Source of the DNA: Maea johnstoni
Taxonomy: Eukaryota; Annelida; Polychaeta; Spionida; Magelonidae
Length of the DNA stretch: 64,000 nt
Direction: 5' to 3'
Assembly (NCBI GenBank): GCA_963942565.1
Contig: OZ012686.1
Location: forward strand, 57,627,987-57,691,986
In this document: one piece after another, positions 1 through 12,540 of the stretch
Layout: every line of letters starts with the position of its first letter
Numbering within the stretch: the first letter of the stretch is position 1
Position numbers and translations under genes: made by a program
The notes under the pieces: model-generated
What the model was told of the DNA's origin: nothing
The model's database searches: none
The model's input: the letters and a program-made list of their open reading frames with translations, nothing else

Positions 1-535
1 CAGCATCCTCGCTGATAACCTGCTGGGAGACCGCACAGACATGCAGTCTACAGGTAAGCCACTCCTGTCCTACTACCGCAGCATCCTCGCTGATAACCTG
101 CTAGGAGACCGCACAGACATGCAGTCTACAGGTAAGCCACTCCTGTCCTACTACCGCAGCATCCTCGCTGATAACCTGCTGGGAGACCGCACAGACATGC
201 AGTCTACAGGTAAGCCACTCCTGTCCTACTACCACAGCATCCTCGCTGATAACCTGCTAGGAGACCGCACAGACATGCAGTCTACAGGTAAGCCCTTCCT
301 GTCCTACTACCGCAGCATCCTCGCTGATAACCTGCTGGGAGACCGCACAGACATGCAGTCTACAGGTAAGCCCTTCCTGTCCTACTACCGCAGCATCCTC
401 GCTGATAACCTGCTGGGCGACCGCACAGACATGCAGTCTACAGGTAAGCCCTTCCTGTCCTACTACCGCAGCATCCTCGCTGATAACCTGCTGGGCGACC
501 GCACAGACATGCAGTCTACAGGTAAGGCAAGCAAT
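1..535 (+). repeat. Minisatellite, 78-bp unit, about 7 copies, spanning an exon/intron boundary
   Basis: Units are nearly identical: A/G at the CTGGGAG site, CCACTCC versus CCCTTCC after GTAAG, and GGGAGAC versus GGGCGAC. The 78-bp period equals 26 codons, so the frame stays open. Each unit holds a donor (CAG/GTAAG) and a pyrimidine-rich run ending CCGCAG. The array breaks where the last donor runs into GTAAGGCAAGCAATTCC. Confidence 0.95.
2..521 (+). CDS. Repeat-bearing exon of the unknown gene (5' end off window)
   Basis: The frame is open through seven 78-bp units, each encoding 26 residues that include SILADNLLGDRTDMQSTG. Every unit ends its exon-like part with TCTACAG followed by GTAAG, so potential donors follow positions 53, 131, 209, 287, 365, 443 and 521. 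Any of them leaves the same phase (1), so splicing to 1140 gives GAG (Glu) whichever donor is used. The number of 26-residue repeats in the protein could therefore vary from splicing as well as from copy number. Where the ancestral exon starts cannot be seen, because the array runs to the window edge. Confidence 0.6.
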
Positions 536-3500
536 TCCTGACAACTTAGTGGCCCTATGGGTTTCCAAGATGGAAGGTATGGGGGCCCTTTCAAACTTTT
601 GGTGGCCTAGAAGAAATATGCATCTTTTTAAACTATAGAACAGGAGCTCAGGTTTGTTTTCACTGATTTCACATATTGGAGGGCACTATTCATTACTTTA
701 ACCAATTTTTGAATGGCTCATGATGATAGGAGCTTTCCTATTGAAAATCAAGGCACTTTTGTCCTCTTTAGTATTGTTAAGTGCAGGTGATAAGGATAAC
801 ATGAAGAGGGGTAGAAGCTCTCTTTGAGGTTATAAAACCATTTCCTTATTTTTATTTCCATAAGAAGAAATAATATGATATAGTTTATCATCAATAAATA
901 GTTGGGTCTTTCGTTCTCAATTGTCAGACCTCTAAATGAATGCATGCATGTACACAATGGCTGGTCATTAGCAATAGGTCAAAAGATTTGAGCTATACTC
1001 ATGCTTAGAACCCCACTATCACTGAAAATAGTTTTCTGGGTTAGGTATTCATGATGGTATTTTGCAATGAAGCAAACTTTTCCACAAGCTGCCTTTGATT
1101 ATTTGGTGTGTGTTGACTCCTATTTGTTTTCTCTTACAGAGTATATTCACAGCCCCATCATGGTGATGTTCCCTGATATAGTGGAGCAGTTTGACCTCAT
1201 GGATGTTCTCAGGGTATGACAGTTTTATTTTTTATATGATAGAAAAAATAAAGAAAACGTTTCTTAGTGAATCAAATGTAGATCCATTTTTTTTCACTAA
1301 AGCCATGCATCAAATCTTTTGCTTACTGAACCCATCGATGCCTTGAATTCTTACTGGCCTGGGTCATCTTGATCTATGAGACTTACTCTAAAATAAAGCA
1401 TATGTTCCAAACAATATCTGCAGGTGAGTTGTTAGCTGAGTTTTTGTTAACATTTTTATGTCATTTCTGAAGCATAACGCAGCTTTTAAACACCCATGGT
1501 GTTGGTGACCACTAAGGTCTGGAAGATGTTACTTTCTCTTTTATTCTGCAACATTCAATCTGCTTTCCAAAAGAGTATTTATAATTAGATTAAAAATGAA
1601 ACCATGCAGATTGGGAAATTACGCACACCCCCTCCAGAGAGTATCACTGGGTTCCACGGAACATAGGCTTATTTGCTTCATATGGCTCACTTCATTTGGG
1701 ACATCAGTCCTATCCCTATATCATAACACGCTGACATGAAAGGTTGTCATTTAACACCTGTACACAATAATTAAACTGCACATCAACTGCAGCTGCTTGC
1801 CGACACATAACATTATATGCGCAAAATTAGCATGGTATACAGTATATCTTTCTTCAATGTTGCATTTTTTTTATTTCAGAATGCCTGGATAGAGAAACTT
1901 AAAGCCACTAAAAGAGTTGACAAGGTATGTATGTGTCACCACCCATAGAGTTTAAAGTAGGCAATCGAAGCATAAACACTCAAGCTGATCACAATTCTAG
2001 TTCAAGAAACCATCTTTTTACCACAGTCAATACCTGCTTTTGACATTCAGTTAGTTTGTTATTTCTATTATATTGCCTTTGCTTTTGTATGCTTATGCTT
2101 ATACATGTACAACCCTACCCAGCTATTGTATAAATAGGCGCTCATGAATCAAGAAATCTAAATTGAAATTAAACTATTGATGAAATGATTTCATGGTTTC
2201 AAGATCTGAGTTCATTTCCACTTATCCTTAGACCGCGTTCATCCATTTACAAAATGGGCTTGCTTAACTCAAGTAGGACCAACATCGTGGGCATTCTCAA
2301 ATGCAGATATCTTGAAAAAGCGTTTAGGTAATTATCTTGAATTAGTGCAGTGAAAATTGCATAAAACATTTGCCTAAATTAAGTTCAAATCTGCCTTAAT
2401 TTTATCTTTTGGAATAGACTCCCATCATGTTTGAGATATTTCACAAGATGTCAAATCACCTCAGTTGTGTAAATTGTGACAAGTAGCTTTAATTCCAGAT
2501 TTTGAAATTGTATGTGTTTTCTTATGTTTCTATACCATAAATTAAACCTGCCTTAAGCAACATGTCTGCTATATACACACATACTCTGTAGTGGAAATTA
2601 CATATTAGTGCAGAATTATTACATCACAAGTGACATTTTGTGTGGTCCTGTAAAATTACTCTCTGCATGCATACACTTGCAAGTATCATATGTATTTACC
2701 CTTCATTTGATATACAGGTGAACTTGGATATGACGGACCACTGTATGACAGATTTTTGCATATGACGGACGATATGCTTGGTCCCAGTCCGATGCATATC
2801 AAGTATTCGTCATATGGATATGACAGATTTTGCATATGACGGACCAATTTTCCTGGTCCCATTGAGTCTGTCATATCCAAATACACCTGTACATAATATC
2901 ATTTGTCTTGCCCACAAGTCAAGCCAGGTTGTATTAATTGTAAAATCTGGCAGACATTGCTCCTGCCCCCATTGCCCCCATTGCCCAATCGCTTAGCCGC
3001 ATCACCATTGCCTTCTATTCTGTTGCATAGGCTTCAGCAAGAACTAAGTTGCAAGTATGATGATAGTTTTGTTTTCTGTTTGTTTTGCACACTTGCATTT
3101 ACTGATGATTTGAGCACTTCCTGTTTGAATTGACTGCCTGTTTAGTCGTCTGACTAGAGAAAAGTTTTTCAACTTTTCAAGACTGTTCCTAGTGAAGATA
3201 GTTGCTGCTGATACTGAGAGATGAAGGACTGAACATATGCTACCTAGGAAAATAAACTGAAGATCTACAACCAAATTCACAAAATATTTTGGGAAGAGTT
3301 ATTGCTTGGGTTATAACCAACCCTTCTCATTCAAATACTTTTAAGAAATGCTCTGATCAAAAATATATCATCAAAATGGTCATGATTTTGTTACAATAGT
3401 TGAAAATGACACCCATAAAATCCTGTACATAATTTGAAGGAAGGTTTTTTTTTCTCTTTGGATTAGAATTTCTTCTTCATTTGTTCTCCCTAAAAATTCC

Positions 3501-6500
3501 TAAGTGAGCAAATTGTCATCAACATGTACAGGCATTCTTGGGGTGCTACAGACCAATTGGGTTAATTGCGTAAATATTGTTGTATACTCTTCCTAGTCAG
3601 ACATCTTCACAAGGTCCATCTTACTACCCCCTTTTTTCAGCAATAACATCTAGAATATTTTAACAAACATAGAATAATAATGATAGCAATTGTCCTTCTA
3701 GTTTTTTAAGAGACCATATTTGCCCTTTCAAATTTTGTTGTACAAGCACTGATCTTGATGTTTTATTTTATCACTAACTTGCACTGTGTTTAATGTAGTT
3801 GAACATAGCCCAATGAGAACTAGAATAACAAGATACTTGACATGAACTTTAGTCATTTACATGTAGAGTTGTAGAGAATTGAGCTGCATATAAGAACTGG
3901 GAGTAGAACTCTGACAAGCTATCATCATTGATTGCTGGTAATCATTCCATAACCATTGAATTTACAGGTGAATTTATCAGTTAGTATTGTTTTACTGCAT
4001 TTATGCTATTTTTGACAGTAATGTCAACAACCCTCTTGTTTGTTTTGAGATATGCTGATTTCCTGTCCTATTATCTCATGCACTATGTTTTAACCAATAC
4101 TTCTATTATATACAGCAACAAATAGATATCTCATTATGTACTTATTAAATTGTTATGAATCTTTCAATTTCATTCCGTATCTAGCTAACTTTTACTGGTT
4201 GACATGTTTTAAACCATTTGTATTGTATAAATAAGCACATACATTCATAGTAGTAATTGTATATATGAAAAAGATCTATGTGAACTTCCCTTGTATTTGA
4301 TGAGTCTAGCACATGATGTGGGAGTGCTGGTATTATCTCCCCTCTGCACAGGGTGTAGGTTCAGCCCCAGCATGAGGCATGTGTGAAAGTTGTAAGTACT
4401 ATGGCATTAGTTTTTGGTCTCCCTGACATTCTAGCCTGTTTCCCATTAACTATTGGGTAGTCAAGATTTATCCTTCATTCTAAGAGCATAAGGACAATAA
4501 GGACAACCCAAATATATCGCACATTATTCTACCTGTTGTTGGTTTGTGTTTGTTGCAGAAGGACCCTCTGACCATGAAGGAGCTTTTTGTGCGAGTTTTT
4601 ATGGACTCTGTCTATCCCCTGTATCACTCGGGCTCTCTGCCGCCTCTCAAGCTCGGCGACAATGATAACGAACATGTAAGTATGAGGTCAGCTCATCTCA
4701 GGGTTCTCACCTCTGCAGCAATTCATACACAGAGCACTCTATGGTTCTGACAACTGAGGGAATATACCGGGACTATGTAAGTATGAGGTCAGCTCATCTC
4801 AGGGTTCTCACCTCTGCAGCAATTCATACACAGAGCGCTCTATGGTTCTGACAACGGAGGGAATATACCGGGACTATGTAAGTATGAGGTCAGCTCATCT
4901 CAGGGTTCTCACCTCTGCAGCAATTCATACACAGAGCACTCTATGGTTCTGACAACTGAGGGAATATACCGGGACTATGTAAGTATGAGGTCAGCTCATC
5001 TCAGGGTTCTCACCTCTGCAGCAATTCATACACAGAGCGCTCTATGGTTCTGACAACGGAGGGAATATACCGGGACTATGTAAGTATGAGGTCAGCTCAT
5101 CTCAGGGTTCTCACCTCTGCAGCAATTCATACACAGGGAGCTCTATGGGTCTGACAACGGAGGGAATATACCGGGACTATGTAAGTATGAGGTCAGCTCA
5201 TCTCAGGGTTCTCACCTCTGCAGCAATTCATACACAGAGCACTCTATGGTTCTGACAACGGAGGGAATATACCGGGACTATGTAAGTATGAGGTCAGCTC
5301 ATCTCAGGGTTCTCACCTCTGCAGCAATTCATACACAGAGCACTCTATGGTTCTGACAACGGAGGGAATATACCAGGACTATGTAAGTATGAGGTCAGCT
5401 CATCTCAGGCTTCTCACCTCTGCAGCAATTCATACACAGAGCACTCTATGGTTCTGACAACGGAGGGAATATACCGGGACTATGTAAGTATGAGGTCAGC
5501 TCATCTCAGGGTTCTTACCTCTGTCGCAATTCATACACAGAGCACTCTATGGTTCTGACAACGGAGGGAATATACCAGGACTATGTAAGTATGAGGTCAG
5601 CTCATCTCAGGGTTCTCACCTCTGCAGCAATTCATACACAGAGCACTCTATGGTTCTGACAACGGAGGGAATATACCAGGACTATGTAAGTATGAGGTCA
5701 GCTCATCTCAGGGTTCTCACCTCTGCAGCAATTCATACACAGAGCACTCTATGGTTCTGACAACGGAGGGAATATACCGGGACTATGTAAGTATGAGGTC
5801 AGCTCATCTCAGGGTTCTTACCTCTGTCGCAATTCATACACAGAGCGCTCTATGGTTCTGACAACGGAGGGAATATACCGGGACTATGTAAGTATGAGGT
5901 CAGCTCATCTCAGGGTTCTCACCTCTGCAGCAATTCATACACAGAGCGCTCTATGGTTCTGACAACTGAGGGAATATATCGAGACTTTTATTCATAACAG
6001 GAATCATTACTTTTGTCTAAATTATTTTTCAGTATAGTAGATATTTATGATATTTAATTTCCATCAGGTTACCTGGATTTTTATAGAATCAATGATGTGT
6101 AAGACATTTATTTATTCAACTCTCTAATATTTTGAACTTTTGTTGACCGGAGTGTCTAGTTGTGACACCAGGATAATATCTTTTCTTTCTGTAAGCAGAA
6201 TGAAAATCCATTTCATTGTTGCTCAGAAGAGAAAAGAAAATAACAAGACAAGAATTTTTTATACTCTGAGTGCCATAATCGGTGTACTGTTTGAAGTTGG
6301 CCATGCATTTGACCCGTTATAAAGAGTGGTCACATTAAGATGCTCATATATCAAAAAGGGTATTTCAATGTCATTTCAATGTTGCAATATGTTGATTGAT
6401 TTGTTTCTCTCTTTTTCAGGCACGTCAAAAAGAGATTGAAAGGATTGTGAAGGTTATCAAGGACAAGAATGCTGCTGTTGCTGCTCTTCTATCCAGTGAT

Positions 6501-6590
6501 GTCTTACACACTCCTTTTGAAATCAGTGAATTGTCATACAATGTGCTCGGACCTTACTGCTTGCATTCCCAAGGTCCTAGCCTTAAATGA
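2..6590 (+). CDS. Unrecognised gene, 3' part, five exons (hypothetical protein)
   Basis: I do not recognise this protein. Five segments join with GT-AG boundaries and consistent phase: 2-521 (repeat exon, phase 1 end), 1140-1213, 1880-1924, 4559-4675 and 6420-6590, ending in TGA. The joined product after the repeat begins EYIHSPIMVMFPDIVEQFDL, then has a basic stretch (IEKLKATKRVDK). Next come a segment containing ELFVRVFMDSVYPLYHSG and a charged helix-like segment (ARQKEIERIVKVIKDK). It looks soluble and mainly helical, with no signal peptide or membrane span visible. The 5' end lies outside the window. Exon ends coincide with three tandem arrays, so the C-terminus and the repeated segment may vary between alleles. 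Coding is supported by phase agreement across four introns and by the amino acid character; function is unknown. The next gene downstream on the same strand is SNAP-25. Confidence 0.72.
522..1139 (+). other. Intron of the unknown gene
   Basis: This AT-rich intron lies between the last 78-bp donor and the acceptor at 1139. No repeat or regulatory element is recognised in it. Confidence 0.6.
1140..1213 (+). CDS. Internal exon of the unknown gene
   Basis: A pyrimidine-rich tract ends in TCTTACAG before the exon, and the exon ends CTCAGG before GTATGA. With the single G carried from the previous exon it encodes 25 residues, EYIHSPIMVMFPDIVEQFDL plus MDVLR, and ends in phase 0. Confidence 0.72.
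1214..1879 (+). other. Intron of the unknown gene
   Basis: The donor is GTATGA and the acceptor TTTCAG. The intron is AT-rich, and nothing else is recognised. Confidence 0.6.
1880..1924 (+). CDS. Small 45-nt internal exon of the unknown gene
   Basis: The acceptor is TTTATTTCAG and the donor is AAG/GTATGT. The exon encodes 15 residues, NAWIEKLKATKRVDK, in phase 0 at both ends, so skipping it would keep the frame. Confidence 0.65.
1925..4558 (+). other. Intron of the unknown gene holding one MITE
   Basis: The donor is GTATGT and the acceptor TTGCAG. It holds the small inverted-repeat element at 2715-2889. The rest is AT-rich and unremarkable. A weak tRNA-like stretch near 4314-4380 is not strong enough to call. 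Confidence 0.6.
2715..2889. mobile_element. MITE, 175 bp, TA target site (Tc1/mariner-like)
   Basis: The ends are inverted repeats: CAGGTGAACTTGGATATGAC at the left and the complement of CAGGTGTATTTGGATATGAC at the right. TA sits at 2713-2714 and 2890-2891. The inside repeats ATATGACGGACCA and ATATGACAGATTTT. It has no coding capacity. TA duplication with CAGGTG ends suggests a Tc1/mariner-type mobiliser, which is an inference. Confidence 0.75.
4559..4675 (+). CDS. Internal exon of the unknown gene
   Basis: The acceptor is TTTGTTGCAG. The exon has 39 codons, containing KELFVRVFMDSVYPLYHSGS and ending LGDNDNEH, in phase 0 at both ends. Its GC content is higher than the flanks. The donor GTAAGT at 4676 is the first base of the 101-bp array. 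Reading past this donor meets a stop inside the first repeat unit (after the residues ...STLWF), so use of the first donor matters for the product. Confidence 0.74.
4676..5988 (+). repeat. Minisatellite, 101-bp unit, 13 copies, starting exactly at a splice donor
   Basis: GTAAGTATGAGG recurs at 4676, 4777, 4878, 4979, 5080, 5181, 5282, 5383, 5484, 5585, 5686, 5787 and 5888, an exact 101-bp period. Each unit holds a consensus donor GTAAGT and, 43 nt later, an acceptor-like TTCTCACCTCTGCAG, then 58 nt to the next donor. Units differ by a few substitutions (GAGCACTC/GAGCGCTC, CAACTGAG/CAACGGAG, GCAGCAA/GTCGCAA). Variants are shared among non-adjacent units, which suggests block duplications. Confidence 0.97.
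6420..6590 (+). CDS. Terminal coding exon of the unknown gene
   Basis: The acceptor is TCTCTTTTTCAG. The exon opens with ARQKEIERIVKVIKDKNAAV and ends ...HSQGPSLK before TGA at 6588-6590. The last 30 residues or so (from DVLHTPFEISEL) fall in the first unit of a decayed tandem array of about 91 bp, so this C-terminal tail may be lineage-specific. Confidence 0.66.
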   Translation, partial: ARQKEIERIVKVIKDKNAAVAALLSSDVLHTPFEISELSYNVLGPYCLHSQGPSLK

Positions 6591-6893
6591 TGATTTACAC
6601 TCTCCATTTGATATTAGTGAATTCTCATATAATGTGCTAGAACCTTACTGCCTTCATTCCCAAAGTCCTGGCCTTAAATGATGTGTCATACATTGTGCTA
6701 GGACCTTAGTGCTTGCATTTACTAGCCGTAAATGATTTTTATGCACTCTATCTGAAATCAGTGAATTGCCATATAATGCTCTAGGATATTACTTCCTCTA
6801 TTCCCAAAGTCTGGAATAATATTTACACAAACCAGTTTTAATCAGTGATTATCAATGTGCTCGGAACTTGCTGTTTCTATTCCAAAATTTACA
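6498..6893 (+). repeat. Decayed tandem array, about 91-bp unit, overlapping the stop codon
   Basis: Units start near 6498, 6589, 6680, 6733 and about 6815. Recurring landmarks are TTACACTCTCC, ATCAGTGAATT, AATGTGCTMGGACC and CATTCCCAAAG. The third unit has an internal deletion and the last two are diverged. The first unit contains the end of the coding region. Confidence 0.85.
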
Positions 6894-8240
6894 AAGGTGC
6901 ACAATGCCTTAGACCATTCTGCTATCAGGGCAGCTCCTCGCTGTTTTTGCACCTTCATTATGACATTGCAGATAATTCAAATGGTTGATATGACAATTCC
7001 ATGAATCAATAGGAATGAAGTTCATGTATTTATAATTATTAATTTTCTCGAGAGAAGTTTCTTGATTAATGCAGTTAGATCTACCTACAGAGGTTTATGG
7101 CAGCTATCAAAGGTGTTCTTGTTTGATTAAGCTTTTCAAGGACATTTTGTTTAAAGAGTAAGAACATTTTACCAGGATTTTACCTCTTGAACCTAAATCT
7201 CACTGAGTCTTTGTCAAAATGATAGCTAAGTGCTGAATGCAGAAAAGGTCAAGAACCAATTATTGTTTATAAATTTTATGAAAATTAAGTAATAGGTATG
7301 TATTGTATGCAGCAGTTTCATTCATTAGTATCATCCTCTGGCAATTAATGTTTCTAACATATCACAACAAGTTACTAATTGGCATCTTTAAAGAATTTAC
7401 CTTTATCAGTGTGTCTTTTTATAAGTTAGATCAATTTGTTTTTTTATTCTAAAAATGTGTGTAATCGTTTGTAGTTTTTCATCTGTACAAATAACATTGT
7501 AGAACCTCTGCTGGTCAGAGTAATCGTTTACATCCATGTTTTATTATGTAATGTATTGTTCAACTGTATAGTTATTTCATGCCATGAATTCATGAAATCC
7601 CTGAAATAATCCTAAATGCAATGGGTAAGATACTTTGTGTCTATGTTTCGCCAGACACAAGGTGGGGATTTCAAACTCATTCAGGGTGTAATACAGTGGG
7701 CATTTAGTTCACTTAGTGAAATGGTCTCCATTCTTTGGTTTGTAATATATGAATGAATGTGTATTTAAATGTATTTCAGTATGTAAACTGAATATTTTGA
7801 ATTGTTTTTTGTATACTCCTACTTCTCCTAGTCTGCCGTCCATTTCCAGCTTTTCTGTGTATATGTATCACATGATAGAAGTGTAGAGCTGTGTGCTGGT
7901 CACACTATGTGCACTTATGTGAGGGTCAGTAGCAAGGTATATAATGGTTGGATATAATACCATTCTTGCTCCTAATTTAGATAAGGTCTGAAAGCATACA
8001 AAATCAGTTGTAAATGGGGACACTTATCCATATTTTTTTCCTTTCTTTTTTTGTGCACCATGTGCACACACTAGATACTTTTGGGCATTAGGACACTCAT
8101 AACCACGGTTTCCAATAATGAAGGGGTACCTCAATATTCTGTTGCCCAGAATCTTCCTTCCATGTGTGAATGACATGTCCTTGCTGTTCACTCTGTATTG
8201 TTGTAAAAGTTACTGTCAATAAACTGAATGTAACCTAACC
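6591..8240 (+). other. Probable 3' UTR of the unknown gene
   Basis: This AT-rich stretch follows the stop codon and includes decayed copies of the 91-bp array up to 6893. AATAAA lies at 8218-8223. No further ORF of note is seen. A second AATAAA at 9812-9817 is an alternative end. Confidence 0.45.
8218..8223 (+). terminator. Polyadenylation signal AATAAA (candidate)
   Basis: AATAAA sits in GTCAATAAACTGAATG, about 1.6 kb after the stop codon, on the coding strand of the upstream gene. Confidence 0.4.
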
Positions 8241-10652
<2,412 letters not shown>

Positions 10653-10661
<9 letters not shown>

Positions 10662-11239
10662 AAATTCGGGAACAGTGGGTTATCAGGTTATAGTCAAACT
10701 ATTTTGACGCACACCAGTGTACGAAATCATCTTTAAGATACGTGTAAAGATGTTGCAATCAACTTCTTATTACTCTTTTTGATATACTCATCTCAGTCTG
10801 AGAGAAGCCGCAAAGCCAGAGAGGTAGATACCATCTGACAGCCAAAGTGGTGCCCTGTCACAGAAAAACTTCGAATTTATTGAATAAAAAATGTTCGTCA
10901 TAAACAATGCGTGGTTGCAAAATAAACATTGTATACTGGTTGATGCTTTATTCAATTGTACGTTTCGATTCTTTTATTGGATTGACGTTCCCCAACATTT
11001 CCAAATTAGCTTTCAAAATAAGCCCCGCATCTGTCAAATCAGACCACGTCCGCGCCCACTGAAATGTAAACAAACAAATCAACATGCGCTTGACTCCCAC
11101 ATTATCGCTCAGGGCTCACATAAGTAAATTGGCTTTATAACTCCGAAATAATAGTACTATTGTATATCCGTGCTGCATTCCTCACAATAACTGCTTGTAT
11201 TGATCGATAATTCATAATTTATGAATGATTTTCGCTGAT
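10653..11239. other. Upstream flank of the candidate SNAP-25 promoter
   Basis: No gene is recognised. CpG content rises from about 11030 toward the promoter patch. Confidence 0.4.
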
Positions 11240-11310
11240 TTTGGAGACTCTCGCGATGTCTCGGTCGAACGTGAGTTGACATTGACGTCAGTTTCCGCCA
11301 TTTTTTCGAG
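11240..11310 (+). promoter_or_regulatory. Candidate promoter with CRE, YY1-like and TCTCGCGA motifs
   Basis: TCTCGCGA lies at 11249-11256 (BANP/ZBTB33-type motif), a complete palindromic CRE TGACGTCA at 11283-11290, and CCGCCATTTT (YY1-type) at about 11295-11304. The patch is CpG-rich in an AT-rich region and lies immediately before a stretch ending in a perfect donor. There is no clear TATA box. CRE elements are typical of neuronal and secretory gene promoters. Assignment to SNAP-25 rests on strand and position only. Confidence 0.55.
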
Positions 11311-11377
11311 CTCCGTCGGAGTCGCGACTGTACGCTTGTGACTTATTTATTCCCCATACAGGGGTTTATACACCAAG
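11300..11377 (+). other. Candidate noncoding first exon of SNAP-25 (5' UTR)
   Basis: The stretch after the CRE/YY1 cluster ends CACCAAG/GTAAGTG at 11377/11378, a near-ideal donor. The SNAP-25 start-codon exon begins with an acceptor at 41901-41902, so an upstream noncoding exon must exist, and this is the best candidate on the + strand. The start coordinate is a guess. The alternative is a first exon of another transcript. Confidence 0.45.
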
Positions 11378-12139
11378 GTAAGTGTAATTGGCACGTGTTT
11401 GTCGTTAGGACATAATTCTCTGGACGTAATCGTTGGATTATAGACGTGGATCTGCACCTGTTTCGGGTCTTTCAATATTTTTTGACGGACCCTCCCTCTC
11501 TTTTCTAGTGCTGGCTCTGTAACCGAGAGGCTGAATGAGTACTCGCTCAACCCTAAAACATGGATCAAAACAATTGAGATCTTGGGCCACAAAAGCATCT
11601 TTTACGATCGCCTATTGATCTTCTGGAGAGAAAAATAATTCTGATCTTGTTTTCTGATATTGATTTGGCTTTTATTTATTAGGGAAGTGGGGAATGTAGG
11701 TAGCCGTGTTTTGATTGAAGAAGTAAACATTAACCAGCTTCAGCCTGAGCCTGTTACATGAATGAATGGTTGAGTAAGACTGCAGCTCAGTTGATATGAG
11801 GTAAAACAGCTGATAACTTAGTTCTCAGCAATTGCAATCAGGCTATGGACTAAGATTGTTTTAAATGTGGGCGCAGTGTATGAAAGGCTGGCGTCAATGT
11901 TCCAGTTGGAATAATCATTTGGGGATCTTGGACTGGGAAGTGCAACTTGAATCTTGATGTTGATTGTTTATGTCATGATGGCATTTAAATTATGTGAAGA
12001 ATGCTGTTGCCTCTATACTTCCACTACAGTACAACAGACCTGTCCTGATAGTCTGTTTTATATAGGCCAATAGATCACTGCTCCCAGGAAAGGGTCAGGG
12101 CTCAGCTACACTGTACATAACACTCGTTCTTATGAGTTT
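11378..12139 (+). other. Start of putative SNAP-25 intron 1
   Basis: The stretch begins with GTAAGTG. No coding or repeat structure is recognised. Confidence 0.4.
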
Positions 12140-12540
12140 TATTTAAGTTTGGGGGGGGGGGGGGGTGAACATTTCCTAGGAAATATTACTCCCCCCATGA
12201 GTATATTTTAGGAGAATGCCATAATGTGAGTGGGGGGGGGGGGGGATATTCCTAGGATAATTCGCCCCCAGACGGAGGTGGGGGGACAGTTCCTGGGAAA
12301 TATTTCCCCCCTCACTTAATGAAATGATCTCCACCCTTTATAATTATAGGCTGCTGATTATGCATATGAAATTGTTATCATGTTCTGACTTTTGAAAGGT
12401 GATTGGGGTGGGATATTTCCTAGGTGGGGGGATTATTCCCAGGAAAATTTCTCCCACGGGGGCGCATTTTTCCTAGGAAATATTCCACCGGGGGGCACTT
12501 TTCCTAGGGGGGGTTGGGGGGCAAATTTCCTGGTACACCG
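12140..12540. repeat. G-tract / palindrome cluster
   Basis: Runs of 6-14 G alternate with C-tracts and about eight versions of the palindrome TTCCTAGGAA (near 12171, 12250, 12290, 12410, 12430, 12468, 12498 and 12525). A decayed tandem array of a palindromic unit is likely. The small ORF across it is low-complexity and not credible. Confidence 0.75.

Noticed and set aside
1-535. CRISPR-like array
   Set aside because: Units are contiguous with no unique spacers; it is a minisatellite in a eukaryotic gene.
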